A model generated the notes under the pieces. The model was not told where the DNA came from and searched no databases. It saw only the letters and a list, made by a program, of their open reading frames with translations. DNA of 64,000 bases. Origin: Saururus chinensis (taxonomy: Eukaryota > Streptophyta > Magnoliopsida > Piperales > Saururaceae). The position numbers and the translations under genes are program-made. Each line of letters opens with the position of its first letter. Positions within the stretch are counted from its first letter, which is position 1. The stretch lies in contig CP141143.1 in assembly GCA_035235625.1 (NCBI GenBank), positions 6,988,501 to 7,052,500 on the forward strand. Reading direction: 5' to 3'. Shown in pieces: positions 1-12,370 of the stretch.

Positions 1-600
1 TTGCAGATGAGGCAGAGAATGGACGAGAAGAGAATGAGGGCTTTTTACCGGAAATGGGTTTTTGATGGAGGGAGATCTTCTAAGGGCTTTTTACCGGAAA
101 TGGGTTTTTGACGGAGGGAGATCTTCACCGGAGACAGATTTTAGGCAGAGAGGACGCCGCCGATCCAAAACAATCAAATTTGCCCGCCGGCCGCGACTGT
201 GAGATTCAAGCGGCTGTGGAATCAAGCTTTGGACGGAATCAGCTCTGAGATCACCGGACGGCCGGAGAAGAGGAGGTCGCCTCTATTAATGGCGGCGGTG
301 CCCCAAGGCCGGACCATTCGCACTGTGCACAATGCGAAATCGCGATGAGAAGATGAACAATAAAATACTGTGCACTTCACCCGCGACTCCGCGACTCGCC
401 TCATTCGTTTTGTTTTTTTGTTTTTTTTTTGGAAAACCGGACCGGACCGGTAGGCCGGGTTTTCGGTTCAACCGGCTGGTTCACTCTGACCCGGCCAGGT
501 TAAACCAACTCGGATTTTCTCTCAAACCGGCCCGTTTTTTATACCGGGTCCGGTCGAACCTGGTCGGACCGGCCGGTCCGGTCCGATTTTTAAAACACTG
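1..600. mobile_element. Terminal part of a hAT-like DNA transposon
   Basis: The stretch from about 430 to 600 is packed with CCGGACCGG and CCGGTCCGG motifs and ends in TTTTAAAACACTG at 600. This matches the CAGTGTTTTAAAA type of end known from many plant hAT elements, read on the other strand. The eight bases at 601-608 (aaatagag) would be one copy of the target duplication; the other copy lies outside the window. No transposase fragment is visible, so this is either a non-autonomous element or the far end of a longer one. The left boundary is unknown. Confidence 0.5.
37..127. repeat. 46-base direct repeat, two copies
   Basis: Two adjacent copies of a 46-base unit (about 37-82 and 83-127) begin AGGGCTTTTTACCGG and end GGGAGATCTTC, with one or two differences. 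They lie inside the hAT-like fragment and look like a simple tandem duplication. Confidence 0.8.
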
Positions 601-608
601 AAATAGAG

Positions 609-1482
609 TGCCCGATGTGGACAGCAAATGTTATCTAAGTTGGAAATTCGAAAAAGCAGCTATTTGTTTCCTCGATAAAACGAGCCTATTAAAAAGATAA
701 AAAGGTAACCGTTTTCATTTTTTTACTGTAAATTCACGAAGGACCTCTGTAACAAATGAGGCACTCAACGCGGCTAGGTGGAGCTTGGGGTACCCATATG
801 TAGTCTAAGTGTTTTTAGTCTATTTTTTCTGCAGCTTTTTGTTCATTTTGTCGTGAATTAAATTCTCATCAGTAAAAGTAAAAGTAAAAGCCGGGTCAAG
901 AGATTTCTTTCCCTACCGGTTCTAAGTCCTAACTCTCATTACCCTGTTGCGAAACCCACTGGGGCCCAAACTTTTTTGTAATAAAAAATAAAAAAACACT
1001 AGCCATATACCATTTTGTTCTTGAGATTGAATAAAAAAATATTTTAGAGTCAGATTTGCATGATTAAAGAATATGTGGAAGGGGAAACATGAGAAGTGTT
1101 AAATCTAGTTTCCCAATTTCTTTCTGAGGGTGATGTGACAGTCTCCCATTCTTTGGTCACCTAGCTTAGTCACGATGACTAAAAATTGGTAAGGGCTAAA
1201 CAAGTAGAATTGAATATAGCCCGATTTAGTTTTTACGACAAAATTAGGTGACTAATAATATAGGAGGCTGCCACATTACCCCTTGAAAACTGGATCCAAA
1301 CAATAGTTCTATTCAGCTTAACTTTGGATTGTTCACTAGTCGGTAGCCACGGAAACGGGCCAAACCAATTGAAGGCTCTTGGGGCTCTCCAGTCTCCTAC
1401 TCAGCTTAAACTGCGGAATGTTCATTTCTCTGAGGGCCCAGCGCTTGATTTTCAGCACGAGCGCGCGCCTGCTTTTTTGTCC
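609..1482. other. Upstream region of SKA2, no gene seen
   Basis: This is non-coding sequence between the hAT-like end and the SKA2 promoter. A short palindrome, TTAGTCA-cga-TGACTAA, lies at 1166-1182, and TGACTAAT recurs at about 1248, so a short MITE relic is possible. A GGGCCCA element at about 1434, close to the TATA box, resembles TCP site II motifs seen before cell-cycle genes. No open frame here looks like a protein. Confidence 0.5.
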
Positions 1483-1491
1483 ATATATATA
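1483..1491 (+). promoter_or_regulatory. Probable TATA box of SKA2
   Basis: ATATATATA lies about 110 bases before the SKA2 start codon, in a CCATATATATAGCC setting. That spacing would put transcription start near 1515-1525 and give a leader of roughly 80 bases. The call rests on position and composition only. Confidence 0.5.
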
Positions 1492-1602
1492 GCCTATGAA
1501 AAACCATCATCGACGTTTTATTTATTTCGTATTCTGATTTCTGAAGCTGGGCGTGGAGAATTCTGGGGTTGGGAGGGGCAGTGAGATAATCGTGCGGCAG
1601 CA

Positions 1603-4600
1603 ATGGCCGATTCTGCGTTGAACGAGATGGTGAAGTTACTGACGAAAGCCAACCACGACCTCAACGTTGTCGAGCACAGCCTCGACAAGGAGTTCAAGCA
1701 GATTTATCCCGACAATGTATGTATTTCTAGCCCTCCCTACTTTCTCTTTACCTCTTTCTTACTTGTATTTTAGACTGATGGCAAGCTGATGCAAGTATGA
1801 TTCCAATTCAAAGCTTGCGAACAGCGCTTACGTAGAAGATCAAATTGATGTTCTAACGGCATCTTAATGACCGTGGGTCTGTGAATTTTTTTATATTCTC
1901 ACCTGAACGTGCTCAGTGAGTGCGAATTCGTCTCTCCCACTAATCGAGTGAGTCATTGTCAACCTTCGGCTTTCTAAGCTAGAACCTTTTTTTTATTTTT
2001 ACTTCTCTGCTTAGCTCTGTTACAAAGCGGCAATTCGGGTTCGGTTCGGTGATGGGTCAATTAGGATCGATTCGGGAAAATTCGGATAAGTTTGGAACAA
2101 AATTCGGCACTAAACTTAAGGCGTAATCAATGAAACAGCAATATCTGACGAAACAAGTAAAAATAATGAGAAATTTTACTAGATTAGAGAAAAATATAAG
2201 ATGTATGTAATATAAGAGATAAAAACTAATCAATAAACTTTGATTGTTTTCTATTTTTTCCTGCCTCAAATATTTGGTTAAAATTCATATTATCCGGATA
2301 ATCTTTGTAAATTCGGAGAAATGAAAGAATATTCGCACAACTTTTCGTTTGAGCTGTGATTTGGAGAATTTGAAGAATATTTGGCAAAAGTTCAGAGACT
2401 TTGTGACAGAGCTGCTCAGGCATGAATAATATGAAGCATTGATAAGGGAAGAAGCACGCAAGAGGGCTTTAGTGGTCATGAATATTCAGTGGTTCTGATC
2501 ACTGATAACTGGACGATTCAATTACTGTTTTTGGGAATTTGGCCTTATGCGTGCATTTAGTTAAGACTAAGACATGGCTGTGTGTCAATGGTCTGCGCAT
2601 ATGTAGTTGAATCAACCATTAGAAGTTGAGATATTTATCTTGGTATGTATCACCTCATGAGTTTGGGTCCGAATTGACCAACTGGTCAATTCGGACCCAA
2701 ACTCATGAGATGATGCCTAACTCTCATCCTACTTAAGATTCTGGACATTTCTGCACCCATATTAAATTCCTCTCAATCTTACCGGTGGGAGCATTTTGTT
2801 TCAAAAGATGCATTTTTATAAATAAAATGATAGTTACGTCAACGCATGAGAAATTGGGTTCAAAGGGCGGGAATATTGAACATGTTTTTGGTGTACTGCA
2901 ACCTACTTCCATTAATCAGTTTGCAAAATCATTTAATGTGATGGCCATAATCATATTGTCAGTGTAATCGTCATCATCATGATCACTGGCATAATCAATT
3001 GAGATCATTAAAATGAATCCGTTTCTTTTGTTGAGCTCTATCTGTGCAGATATTGAGGGATCCTCATCACCAAGTCCACAATCGAAGTCTTAGTTTGTTA
3101 GTTTGTTATTGACCAGTTAGTTGTTACTGACTAAACTGATTGTAAGGGATCATATCCCATAATATACTCACTTGTAATGTTGTGTATATATTGCCTACAT
3201 GAAATAGAAAAGGCATGACAATCACAATTTTTACATGGTATCCAGTCTTGTGACCAGTCTTCTGGCCCAATCTGGTCCCCTCCATCCTATGGTGACACAA
3301 ACCCGCGGCGGTACTCGGCGGCCAAAGGTCCTCTTGTCTACACGACGTCTATTACCATCTGCCCTGCTTGCAGCCTCGCCTCATCTACCACTAGAGCCTT
3401 CCTCCTTTCTTCAAGCCTCTCGTGATCCACTTTGGGTTGCTGCCATGACTGAAGAAATCCAAGCCCTAAGGCGCAATTATACCTGGACCTTGGTAACATA
3501 TAGGCCATCTATGAATGTCATCGGATCCAAGTGGGTGTTCCGAATTAAAACTCGAGCTGATGGTTCAGTTGATCGATATAAAGCCTGTCTGGTTGCAAAG
3601 GGATACAATCAGCAGATAGTCTTGATTTTGAAGAATCATTTAGCCTAGTTATCAAAGCCACCACCATCTGCCTCATCCTTGCACTCGCCACCACCTTCAA
3701 TTGGCCCTTAAGGTAGCTTGATGTGAAGAATGATTTTCTTCAAGGTGACTTACAAGAAGAAGTTTGCCTCCAGAAGTCTACCTCCAACAACCTTCAGGTT
3801 TCTTTTATTCTCAATTTCTCAATCATGTTTGCAAGCTGCATAAAGCACTTTATGGGCTCAAAAAGCTCCTAGGGTGTGGTACACAAAATTCACCACATAT
3901 CTTACCCGTATTGGCTTCTTCAGTTGTCCGTTTGATACTTCTGTGTTCACCTCGCAGCATAATTAGCATGTTATCTTCTTACTTATATATGTGGACGATA
4001 TTATCTTAACGAGCAATTCTACTTTAGACTTGCAGCGGCTCCTTCTCCTGCTCACAACTACATTTGAAATGAAAGATTTTAGTCCGCTCACCTTCTTTCT
4101 TGGAATGCAGGTTATTCGTACTCAGTCCTCGAATATTTTATCTCAAGCTCAATATGCAGTCCAATTATTGGATCGTTTCGGATTGTCCGGTGTAAAACCC
4201 TCCTAGAGTCCAATGATTGCTAATCTTCACCTCTCCTTGCATGCCTCTCCTTTGCTTCTAGATGTTACTTTGTATAGACAAATAATTGGCAGCCTGCAAT
4301 ACTTAACATTGAGCCGTCCGGACCTTGCCTATGACATTAATCATGTGTGCCAATTCATGCATGCTCCCTATGTTGCTCACCTTGAAGCCGTCAAGCGAAT
4401 ATTCAGATATATCAAAGGGGCTCTCACACTTGGTCTTTGTTTCTACAAGTCTTCTCATCTCTCTCTTCGTGCCTACACTGACTCTGATTGGGCTGGATGC
4501 CCTGATAGCCGGCGTTCCACTACTGGGTATGCCATTTATGTTAGTCCTAATTTAAGTCTTGGGGTGCTAAGAAACAAACAATGGTGTCCCATTCAAGCTT

Positions 4601-7402
4601 AGAGGCTGAATATCGGGCTGTTGCTTCTACTGCAGCTGAAATCTTATGGCTTCAACATCTTCTTTGCCATCTTCAAATCCCTATTCTTAGTCCTCCCCTC
4701 CTTCTATGTGATAACATGAGTGCCATTCAAATGGCTCGCAATCCAATATTCCATGAGAGAACAAAACACATTGATATTGATGTTCACTTTGTAAGAGACT
4801 ATGTGCTCAATAGTTCTCTCCAACTTCTTCACATTCCAAGCGTTCACCAGGTGGCTGAAATTTCACTAAATCTCTCTCTTCTCCACGTTTCATCTCTCTT
4901 CGGTCCAAGCTCAACCTGCATTCTACTATAGCTGAGCTTGAGGGAGGTTGTGCAGATATTCAGGGATCCTCATCACCAAGTCCACAGTCAAAGTCTTAGT
5001 CTTAGTCTTAGTCTGTTAGTTTGTTATTGACCAGTTAGTTGTTACTGACTAAACTGATTGTAAGGGATCAGATCCCATAATATACTCACCTGTAATGCTG
5101 TGTATATATTGCTTACATGAAAGTTTGTTATTGACCAGTTAGTTGTTACTGACTAAACTGATTGTAAGGGATCATATCCCATAATATACTCACCTGTAAT
5201 GGCTGTGTATATATTGCTTACATGAAATAGAAAAGGCACGACAGTCACAATATTCACACTATTATCTTCCAGATTGACACACATATAGTCTTTTGTCATT
5301 TCCCTTTCGAACTCACTTTGTCCATGATCTCCTTGGTCCTCCCCTCCTCTCAGGGAACTCAAGAGGAATAGCTGGATGTAGTCTCTCACTTACATTTTTT
5401 TTATCAATTGTCACTCATTTACATTGACATAGGTCTTCACGTGCCCAAACAATGCCAAGTAGTTTTGTCTTACTTTTTCACCAATTGGTCCGATCTCCTT
5501 GTTCTGAGGTCACTTTGCTTGTGTAAAACTTCATGGTATACAAAATGATATTTTGTTTTTTGCAAAAAGAACGTGTCCATGGAGGTGGAGCATGGCTGTG
5601 AATCCACTATTTGAGATATTTGTCACAAAAAAGTTCTGGCTCTTCTTGATTTGCAGGTAAATCCCATGAAGCTTGTTTCTCGAATCAAGAGGATTCAGGG
5701 AGATCTTTTGTTGCTGAAAGAGCAGAGCTGCGAGCTACTTGCAGCAAAGCAGGTACATCAGATTTGCTGAGATCCGATTGCATGTTATTCTGATATTAAC
5801 TTTGTCTGTGGGAAAAAGCCTCCAAATTCTGCAAACTAAATCGTACTTTTCTTCTGGTTCATGTCGCTAAGCAGATAGCTATGCTCTCTTTGTTATAGGC
5901 ATAATGTGTTCAAAGGAAAACTGGGGGCTGGGAAGAGTTAATGACCGATAATTGACTCTTTCTAACTGTTTTGAAGGGCGGTTATGGTTCTGATCATTTT
6001 TTATTACGGGTCCAAACTTTAAATACTTTCCAATGACCCAAATTTTTGCATTGGCACCGAGCCCAGTAATGTCGTTCTTTTATGTAATCCTGAATTGCAT
6101 TTTTCTTTTAATCGGGGATTCTGGCATAAGCATGGTTTTCTTTGCCTATACACTTTACCTAATATTTTCAGTCATCAAGTGGATTTCATTTCATTTTACA
6201 GGACTTGATTGACGAGGCTAGGACTCTTCTTGTTAGGAACAGGAGCTTATTGCAGCGCCTACAACTTTCGTGCTCTTTTCCTGTCAGTAATGACTCTGAT
6301 GATGCATCTTTCACTAGCTTCAAGCAGGTGACCTTGCTATTCTATTTGAAGTATTGCTTCCTGTTATCCTCCAGCTGCCTTCAATTTTTTCTTGGGACCT
6401 GTCTTCTATGCCTGTTACTGGATATTAGTGGACACATGATTGGTAATTTGGTATAATTGCATATAGCTACAATCCATTGGATGTTAAGTTGTTAACATAC
6501 TATGTTTTGTTTTAATCCACATGAAACGGTTTTCATGGTTGCATTTTCCAAATTGTGCTCCAAAATTGCACTCTTTGCCAGCAAGCAACCAAAATCAAGT
6601 TTTAAGCAATGCTCAAACAAGACCAGGCTAACTTTTTTCCTAGTATTGCAAAGTTAGTGCTCAATGTTGCTACATCAGTTTTTTTTTAGCATGAGCCATG
6701 CAAAGTACCTATATATTTTTCTTGTGTAAAACCTCTGTAAAAATTGACTGAGGGTATATACTATGTAGTGATTGTTAGTCCTTGCAATGTTATATGTTCT
6801 GGACATTATTGCTTATTGAATGGTTTGGTATTGTGGCATGAGTGCCTTCCTTCTTAATAAATTTTACAGATAAATGTGGTTTGTCGAAATCTGCGTCAAT
6901 ATTTTAAATAGTCCTTTTGATGTCCGTGGGATTGCACAAGGCCTTTGAGTTACTGCAAAATATTACCCAGGCTTATATTTACCTGATTATTAAGTTTAAA
7001 GTTGGTTGCTGGTTTGGGCGAGTCAAGTGCTTTTCTTTTCATGGGAAAAAACAGTACCAGATAGGCATGTAGCTGGAACAATTTTTTTGTTAAGCCTTCT
7101 GGAATATACTTCTGTATTTGAAATTGGACTAATCTATGATACCCACACAGGTCATTGACGAATGGACCGATCAGATGAGGTCGAACACAGGTAACATTTA
7201 CTTTCTACTTTTGTCAATTTATAATTAATCTTTATTTAGAGTGAAACATGTTACCTTACTAATGACAGGAGATGGAAAGCATGTGTTGGGCTCAGAGAGT
7301 ATCAATCAACTCTTATTCTCAGCAATAGTTCAGAAAACAGCTGAGCATGAACGAAGTGAGAATGACATTGGTGGGGCACAAACTGTTTTCAAATATCATT
7401 AA
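1603..7402 (+). CDS. SKA2: Spindle and kinetochore-associated protein 2 (SKA2) homologue
   Basis: Five exons join in frame to 169 aa: 1603-1716, 5657-5752, 6202-6327, 7151-7190 and 7269-7402, all with GT-AG introns. The protein starts MADSALNEMVKLLTKANHDL and continues with NPMKLVSRIKRIQ and a long helical stretch, then VIDEWTDQMRSNTG and a short tail. This fits the small all-helical SKA2 family, whose human member carries a similar helix followed by an NP..LL motif. SKA2 pairs with SKA1 and SKA3 in a coiled-coil complex that holds kinetochores to spindle microtubules in mitosis. The chosen ATG is the first in frame after the TATA box. Intron 1 (3.9 kb) holds a copia relic and a palindrome, yet all splice sites and frames are intact, so the gene should be functional. 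The residues after QLLFSAIVQ look less conserved. Confidence 0.85.
2649..2714. repeat. Near-perfect palindrome in SKA2 intron 1
   Basis: Two 27-base arms (2654-2680 and 2683-2709) are exact reverse complements separated by two bases. The match continues outward for five more bases with one mismatch, so the arms reach 2649 and 2714. Each arm contains GAGTTTGGGTCCGAATTGAC or its complement. The two-base loop is too tight for an ordinary microRNA precursor. The origin is unknown; template switching during replication is one possibility. Confidence 0.9.
3043..3235 (+). repeat. 5' LTR of the intronic copia element
   Basis: This 193-base LTR begins TGTGCAGATATT and ends TTTTTACA. It contains TTGTTATTGACCAGTTAG and a TATATATT box near its 3' end. 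Confidence 0.85.
4949..5258 (+). repeat. 3' LTR of the intronic copia element
   Basis: It aligns with the 5' LTR over its whole length but is about 115 bases longer, because the GTTTGTTATTGACC...CATGAAA part occurs twice in tandem. A CTTAGT triplet-like repeat also occurs near its start. Confidence 0.85.
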
Positions 7403-9428
7403 TCTGTTTGTTGTGCTGATCGAGTTTGGCTGAGTGTGAAAGCAACGGGCTTCAGCTATCTTGTGTAAATTTTGTGGATTATTTAGTTATTATTGTCAGT
7501 TTTATTTTTTAGGGTTTTACCCTTTGGTGTATTGATCCTATTATCAAGCAGATTTGAAATATCCTTTTGGAATTTCTACAAGTCAAATATCACATCTATA
7601 GGGAGGCTAATATCTGCAGTGAGACTTCTAATGGAAAGAGTTTTTAATACTCCACAATCTAAGCATGAGCCTAGTGTAAGGAACATTTGTAGACCATCAT
7701 CCATGAGATCCATGGCACAAATGCTAGCACACATTAGTGTCAGTGCTATGCCAATATATTGCGCCATTCATCTGAAATATGGATGACCTACATGAGTTTC
7801 TTGCGCTGGCCTTATAAAGTGCGGAGCATTAATAACTCTTTCCTTCTAATGGTAGGTACGTCATCAACAATTTTTTTGGAACCTATTTTCTTTCATGTTA
7901 ACTCTTTTGCAATGGTGTTTAAGTTGGGAATAGAAAACACAAGTCAAAAAATAACAGGTATTAGTGGCCATTTCTAATTCATAAATAATTGCATAAGGGA
8001 CGGTTATTAAAGGATGTGATTAGGCTTTTTTTTTGTTTCTGTTTATACTTGTTTTATAGGTGTATGTATCATTTTTTTCTTTGGCTGTATTATTAACAGC
8101 AATAATCATAATTTTTTAATAATACATACTTTTCCAAATTAATTCACGTTTTTCTTGTTTAATATGCAATTTTTTGCATAAAACGCATTTTTTTGTTTAT
8201 GTTGGGCTATCACAATCTTGTGGATATTTCTACTATAAAAAAATAGTTTTTATATTTTACTTATTTTTTTATGTATTTTTATTTTATTATTCCTACGTAC
8301 TTTCACATTTTTTTCTCCATATTTTTTATTTTTTACCTTTTTTCTACATATCTTTATCCATAGTCATATTATTGTTATACCTATACTTTGTAACTTAGTT
8401 ATTTACCGTTCAATATTGTAGCTAAAAAATGCCACTATTATTATTAAAAAGATCTTGCACAGCGCTCGTATTGCTGATGGATAATGTATCGTACACAACC
8501 CTTGACAAAGCCACAAAAGTAAATTTCTAGTCAATGAGCGGTCTATAGCGATTAGTTGACAATAATCTCACATTGATTCAATCAATTCCTCAATCGCTCA
8601 ATGAGTTGGATTTCCATCTTACAATGACCGACAACCTCAATCAACGGTCTGACGTCGTGTAACCAACTTATATCTCGTCCGTAAAGCACCACACCAATTG
8701 AGGACAACTAAATACCGTTTAGGCCCAAACGCAAGTTATTCTCAACAGCAATGGACTGGTGATCTGATGTGCGAATAGTACGTATCGAGTTAAGAAAGTA
8801 AAAATATCTGAAGGTAAATTAATACCGTGATGGCACCCAGAAGCCCTTAGTTCCTTGATCTTCAGATCCCTCGAAACAACTATTCAAACAAAAAAGAATG
8901 ATCCCTCAAACAAGATTTTTGTCCTTTCGTCGTCTATATACTTGCATCAAACATGACTTCCACTTCAAATATAGCTCACAATAAGACCTTTAACTTTTCC
9001 AACTCGAATATCAACAACACGGTATTCAAATATGCGGATTTGCAAATTGTAACAGCTCCCAAAAGAGTTTGCACAAATCAGGATTTTCCGTTGAGGATAT
9101 CTTGAGTAGTTGCGTTCAACATAAATACTTGAATGTAGACCAAATTACAAGGCAATAAAATATATAGACTCAATAGCAATTATTCTCTGGCTACATCATC
9201 TTAACATAGTATACACACTAAGAATGTATAATATATTGGGACGAAGAAAAGTAGCATGAGCAACCAATTCTGCAGAGGATGAACAATCTTTACATGACCC
9301 TTCTACCAGTTGCCAACGATAATATCTGCACAAACTTGTATCAGCCTAAACCTAACACTCCCATAGGTAAAAGTTGAAAAGATAAGTGGCCAGTTCTAAT
9401 GGTACATCTAGAAGGTAAGCTCACCAGT
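7403..9428. other. Gap between SKA2 and VPS32, no gene seen
   Basis: It should hold the 3' ends of both convergent transcripts. The part from 8000 to 8400 is very T-rich. An open frame at 7493-7786 gives a 97-residue peptide that I do not recognise and that overlaps the likely SKA2 3' untranslated region. I see no repeat with clear ends. Confidence 0.5.
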
Positions 9429-11929
9429 TTAGAGAGCCATTTCTGCCTGCAAAGCTGCAAGCTCGTCTTCCTCTGCAGTATTCTTTTGGGGTACAGGGCG
9501 CATTGGCTGTCTACCAGTTGGGACATATGGTACCGTTGCTGGAGCAGTGGTGGCAGGCTGTAGAAGCTGTTCTTCCAACTCAGCACCCTCCAACTCTTCA
9601 AGCTCAGCTTCAAGTTCGTCCTACAATTTTTTTTAAAATAAAGTTAGTTGATAAAAAAGAATAAGGTAATAAGGAGGATAGTTTAACTGCTTGAGAGGCA
9701 TACTACCTCATCAAAATCAGCTGCAGAACCGATGGGAGTTGATAGTGCTTCCTGGATCTGCTTCATATTTTCAGTCTGCTCATTGATCTCATCCATAGTC
9801 TTGTCCACGTCATCAATGTTTCTGTACCAAAGAGCGGAAATTAGATAAGGCACAAGCTGTTGTTGCTATAACGAGAACATCATCAGAATTAGATCTCAGA
9901 AATCCTAGTCTCTCATAGTAGAAACTATCTAGTTCAGCACATAATACCCACAGTTACCCTAAAGTACCAAGTAGAAACTTTCCCCTTTATTAGTGTACAT
10001 TCTACATATTATTCCTATATAAAAGCTTGTTCAAATAAAAAAATGGCAAAAAGCAAGGTAAAAATAGTAGCAACAATCATACAAAATGGATTGCTGCCAC
10101 TTGATCCTGCTCACTGTCTATTCATCCTCCCTACTAAGAAATTTTACATGCACAACTCACAAGGTAAAAGTACAATGTAGTCACTACAGAATGCACTATT
10201 ACCCAACCTTACATTACCGTTTCATATGGCATTCATGAAAACAAGTAACTCACTAAATGAGAAATCACAATGACAGACCATTTATCAAAGGAAATGTAAA
10301 CTACATAAAAAAGGTGTTCATGTAATAGTTCCAAAAATGCAAAAATCCCAGCACATAAGATACACAGGCAAGACCTAAAGCTCAAAATCAAAATGAGGAA
10401 TCATCAGACAATAAGAAGATATATTGCAAATGTTGCAGTGGACCCAGCTATGCTCCAGTAATAAGGTTGGGGGAAATGAAAGTGGAAGTGACCAAAAGAG
10501 GGACAGGGAAACCTAAGAGGACTTAAACAAAGGTAGTAAGGAAGGATATGACTATGATATCTCTTATGGAAGGCATAAGGATCCAGATTGCTGACCTCAA
10601 ATTGTTGGGAAAAGCCACTTTTTTATTATAATTATGATTATGAAACAGTAACCAGTTCATTTATTTTTGTTCTGTATTACTCTTCTTTTTCGCTTGCTGC
10701 AATTTATAAAATTCATATTTTTACCCTTCTCATGTAGGAAATTTCACTTTAAATGGTGACTACCTACCTCCAGAAACACTGTGAATGAATTCAATATTAA
10801 CTATAGTTCAAATGAACTAATTTAAAAAATCCAGTAAACCCATTGACAAATAAACAAAAACCAAAACTGGATGAGAGATAGTTGGAAAATTGGAAAGTAA
10901 CTAAATATGTGCAACTACCCACGTTGCTTTCTGCATAGCTTTCATTGCAGTAGCTCCTGTCCTCAATGCATCTACGGTTTCAGTTGTAGCTTTTGCACCT
11001 TCCAACAATATCATCTGAGACATAATGTAAGAACAAGCATTGAACACACCACCAAATTCACCAGAGAATTCTGCTATCTTAATCACATTAAAAATCAATT
11101 CAAATTTAAAACTTAGAAGTGAAATATCACCTGATCATGGATGCGCAATTGAAAATTTCCAAGTTGCTCAACTTGCTGTTCGTACATTTTCTTTCTCTTG
11201 AGACATTGTATAGCAGCTACAAATGAATAAAAAATAATAAAGCAATCAAAGGCTTATTAAAAAACCTAACAGCTACACTAAATAATTAAGGTCAACATGA
11301 ATGTGACTGTAACAGGTACAAACAACCGATTCTTATGATAGCTGATATCCAGGCACAATAGCACTCTTGCAGGCTAGTCATTTGCATATAACAAGATGTG
11401 ATTGCATTTAAGCTTGGACCACATGTAAAGATAACCTTTGCCTAGAGGCTTTAATCATTTCAAATTAGAAGCAATTTCATAAGCATAACTGTGATGCATC
11501 CCAACGGATATCATACACTTCAATATATCAGATGGATTAAAAGCCCATTGAAATTAAATTTTCAATGGGCCACAGCGATATTTCAGGTATAATTGCAGTA
11601 TACAAAAGCTCGTTTTGGACAGGATTTATAACGTAAGATAACAAAAGCTGGACGAGCATACCCCTTTTGTTCTTTGCTCTTGTGTATTCTTTGGCCTTCT
11701 CAACCTCTGCACCGGCTTTTTTAAGAAGGACTTTTTCCTTCTTTTCAAGCATTTCAAGAGTCTGCATATATTTGATGGTTAAAAATCATCATCAAAATTT
11801 CCTATTAGGTTTACCAAAAATTCCAATGTGAAATCACAATATAGATGCCTAATATACCTCATTCAATTTGTCTAAAGTCGCTAAGGCATTTGTTTCTTGC
11901 TTAGGTTTACCAAAAATTCTCGTAAACAT
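9429..11929 (-). CDS. VPS32: ESCRT-III subunit VPS32 (SNF7/CHMP4 family)
   Basis: Six coding exons on the minus strand, 11929-11858, 11761-11662, 11216-11131, 11014-10923, 9821-9707 and 9620-9429, join in frame to 218 aa. The protein starts MFTRIFGKPKQETNALATLD and runs through the basic helical core (MLEKKEKVLLKKAGAEVEKA, then AIQCLKRKKMYEQQVEQLG). IDDVDKTMDEINEQTENMKQ follows, then an acidic stretch (DFDEDELEAELEELEGAE). SNF7 proteins polymerise on endosomal membranes and drive vesicle budding into multivesicular bodies. The C-terminal helix EEDELAALQAEMAL is the known docking region for ALIX/Bro1 and VPS4 partners. Length and motifs agree with Arabidopsis VPS32.1 and VPS32.2. Nothing looks broken. 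Copies of its first exon and leader lie at 28-33 kb. Confidence 0.95.
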
Positions 11930-12370
11930 GACTTCTCCCACTTCTGCAAATGAAAGAATAAACTTTTATGATAAAAAATATACCCAAAAGAATCAAAACT
12001 TCATACCATTTGTAATAAACACATCGGATTAACAAAATTTCACAGAAAACAAGTACATAAACATACCTAGAAGATGCGATTTAGGACAAATTAATCCGAT
12101 CGAGCGTAGAGAAATCCCGGCAGGATTTCGACGAAACCCAAAGCCGATCAACGGTCCGACCGATCCAGGGATAGGGAGAAGACTTCGTCGAGGCTGCAGC
12201 TACGCTTCGGAAACCGTCCGACCGATCAAGGTATAGGCACGGCTAGAACTTGGCTTGGGGAAAGGGAAGACTTTGTCGACGCTGCTACGCTATGGGAACC
12301 GTCCGACTGATCGAGGGATATGGACGGCTAGAGTGGAGGCTGCAGCTACGCTACGGAAAGCTATATTAAT
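11930..12370 (-). promoter_or_regulatory. VPS32 5' leader with a leader intron and repeated segments
   Basis: On the minus strand a CAG acceptor lies just before the start codon (about 11946-11948) and a GTATGT donor at 12066-12061, so an intron of about 120 bases appears to sit in the leader. The exon beyond (12067 to about 12370) contains a loosely repeated unit with CCGTCCGACCGATC-type motifs at about 12154, 12214 and 12299 and GGCTGCAGCTACGCT twice. Leader introns often raise expression in plants; that role is an inference here. Confidence 0.6.

Larger units (their letters stand above)
3043..5258 (+). mobile_element. Broken Ty1/Copia LTR retrotransposon in SKA2 intron 1
   Basis: The element has two related LTRs, a primer-binding-like TGGTATCC directly after the first and a purine-rich tract (GAGCTTGAGGGAGG) before the second. 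It is flanked by a near-match 5-base duplication (ctatc / ctatt). Reverse transcriptase and RNase H pieces are recognisable between 3430 and 4900, for example SKWVFRIKTRADGSVDRYKA and the copia-type HIDIDVHFVRD. The internal part is much shorter than a full copia element. It is a fossil with roughly five or six breaks. The LTRs differ at around 5% of aligned positions by eye, making it older than the copia copy at 55-62 kb. It lies in the same orientation as SKA2. Confidence 0.9.

Noticed and set aside
8174-8398. Hydrophobic 74-residue frame resembling a membrane protein
   Set aside because: It is a T-rich stretch giving Phe/Tyr/Leu runs by composition alone.
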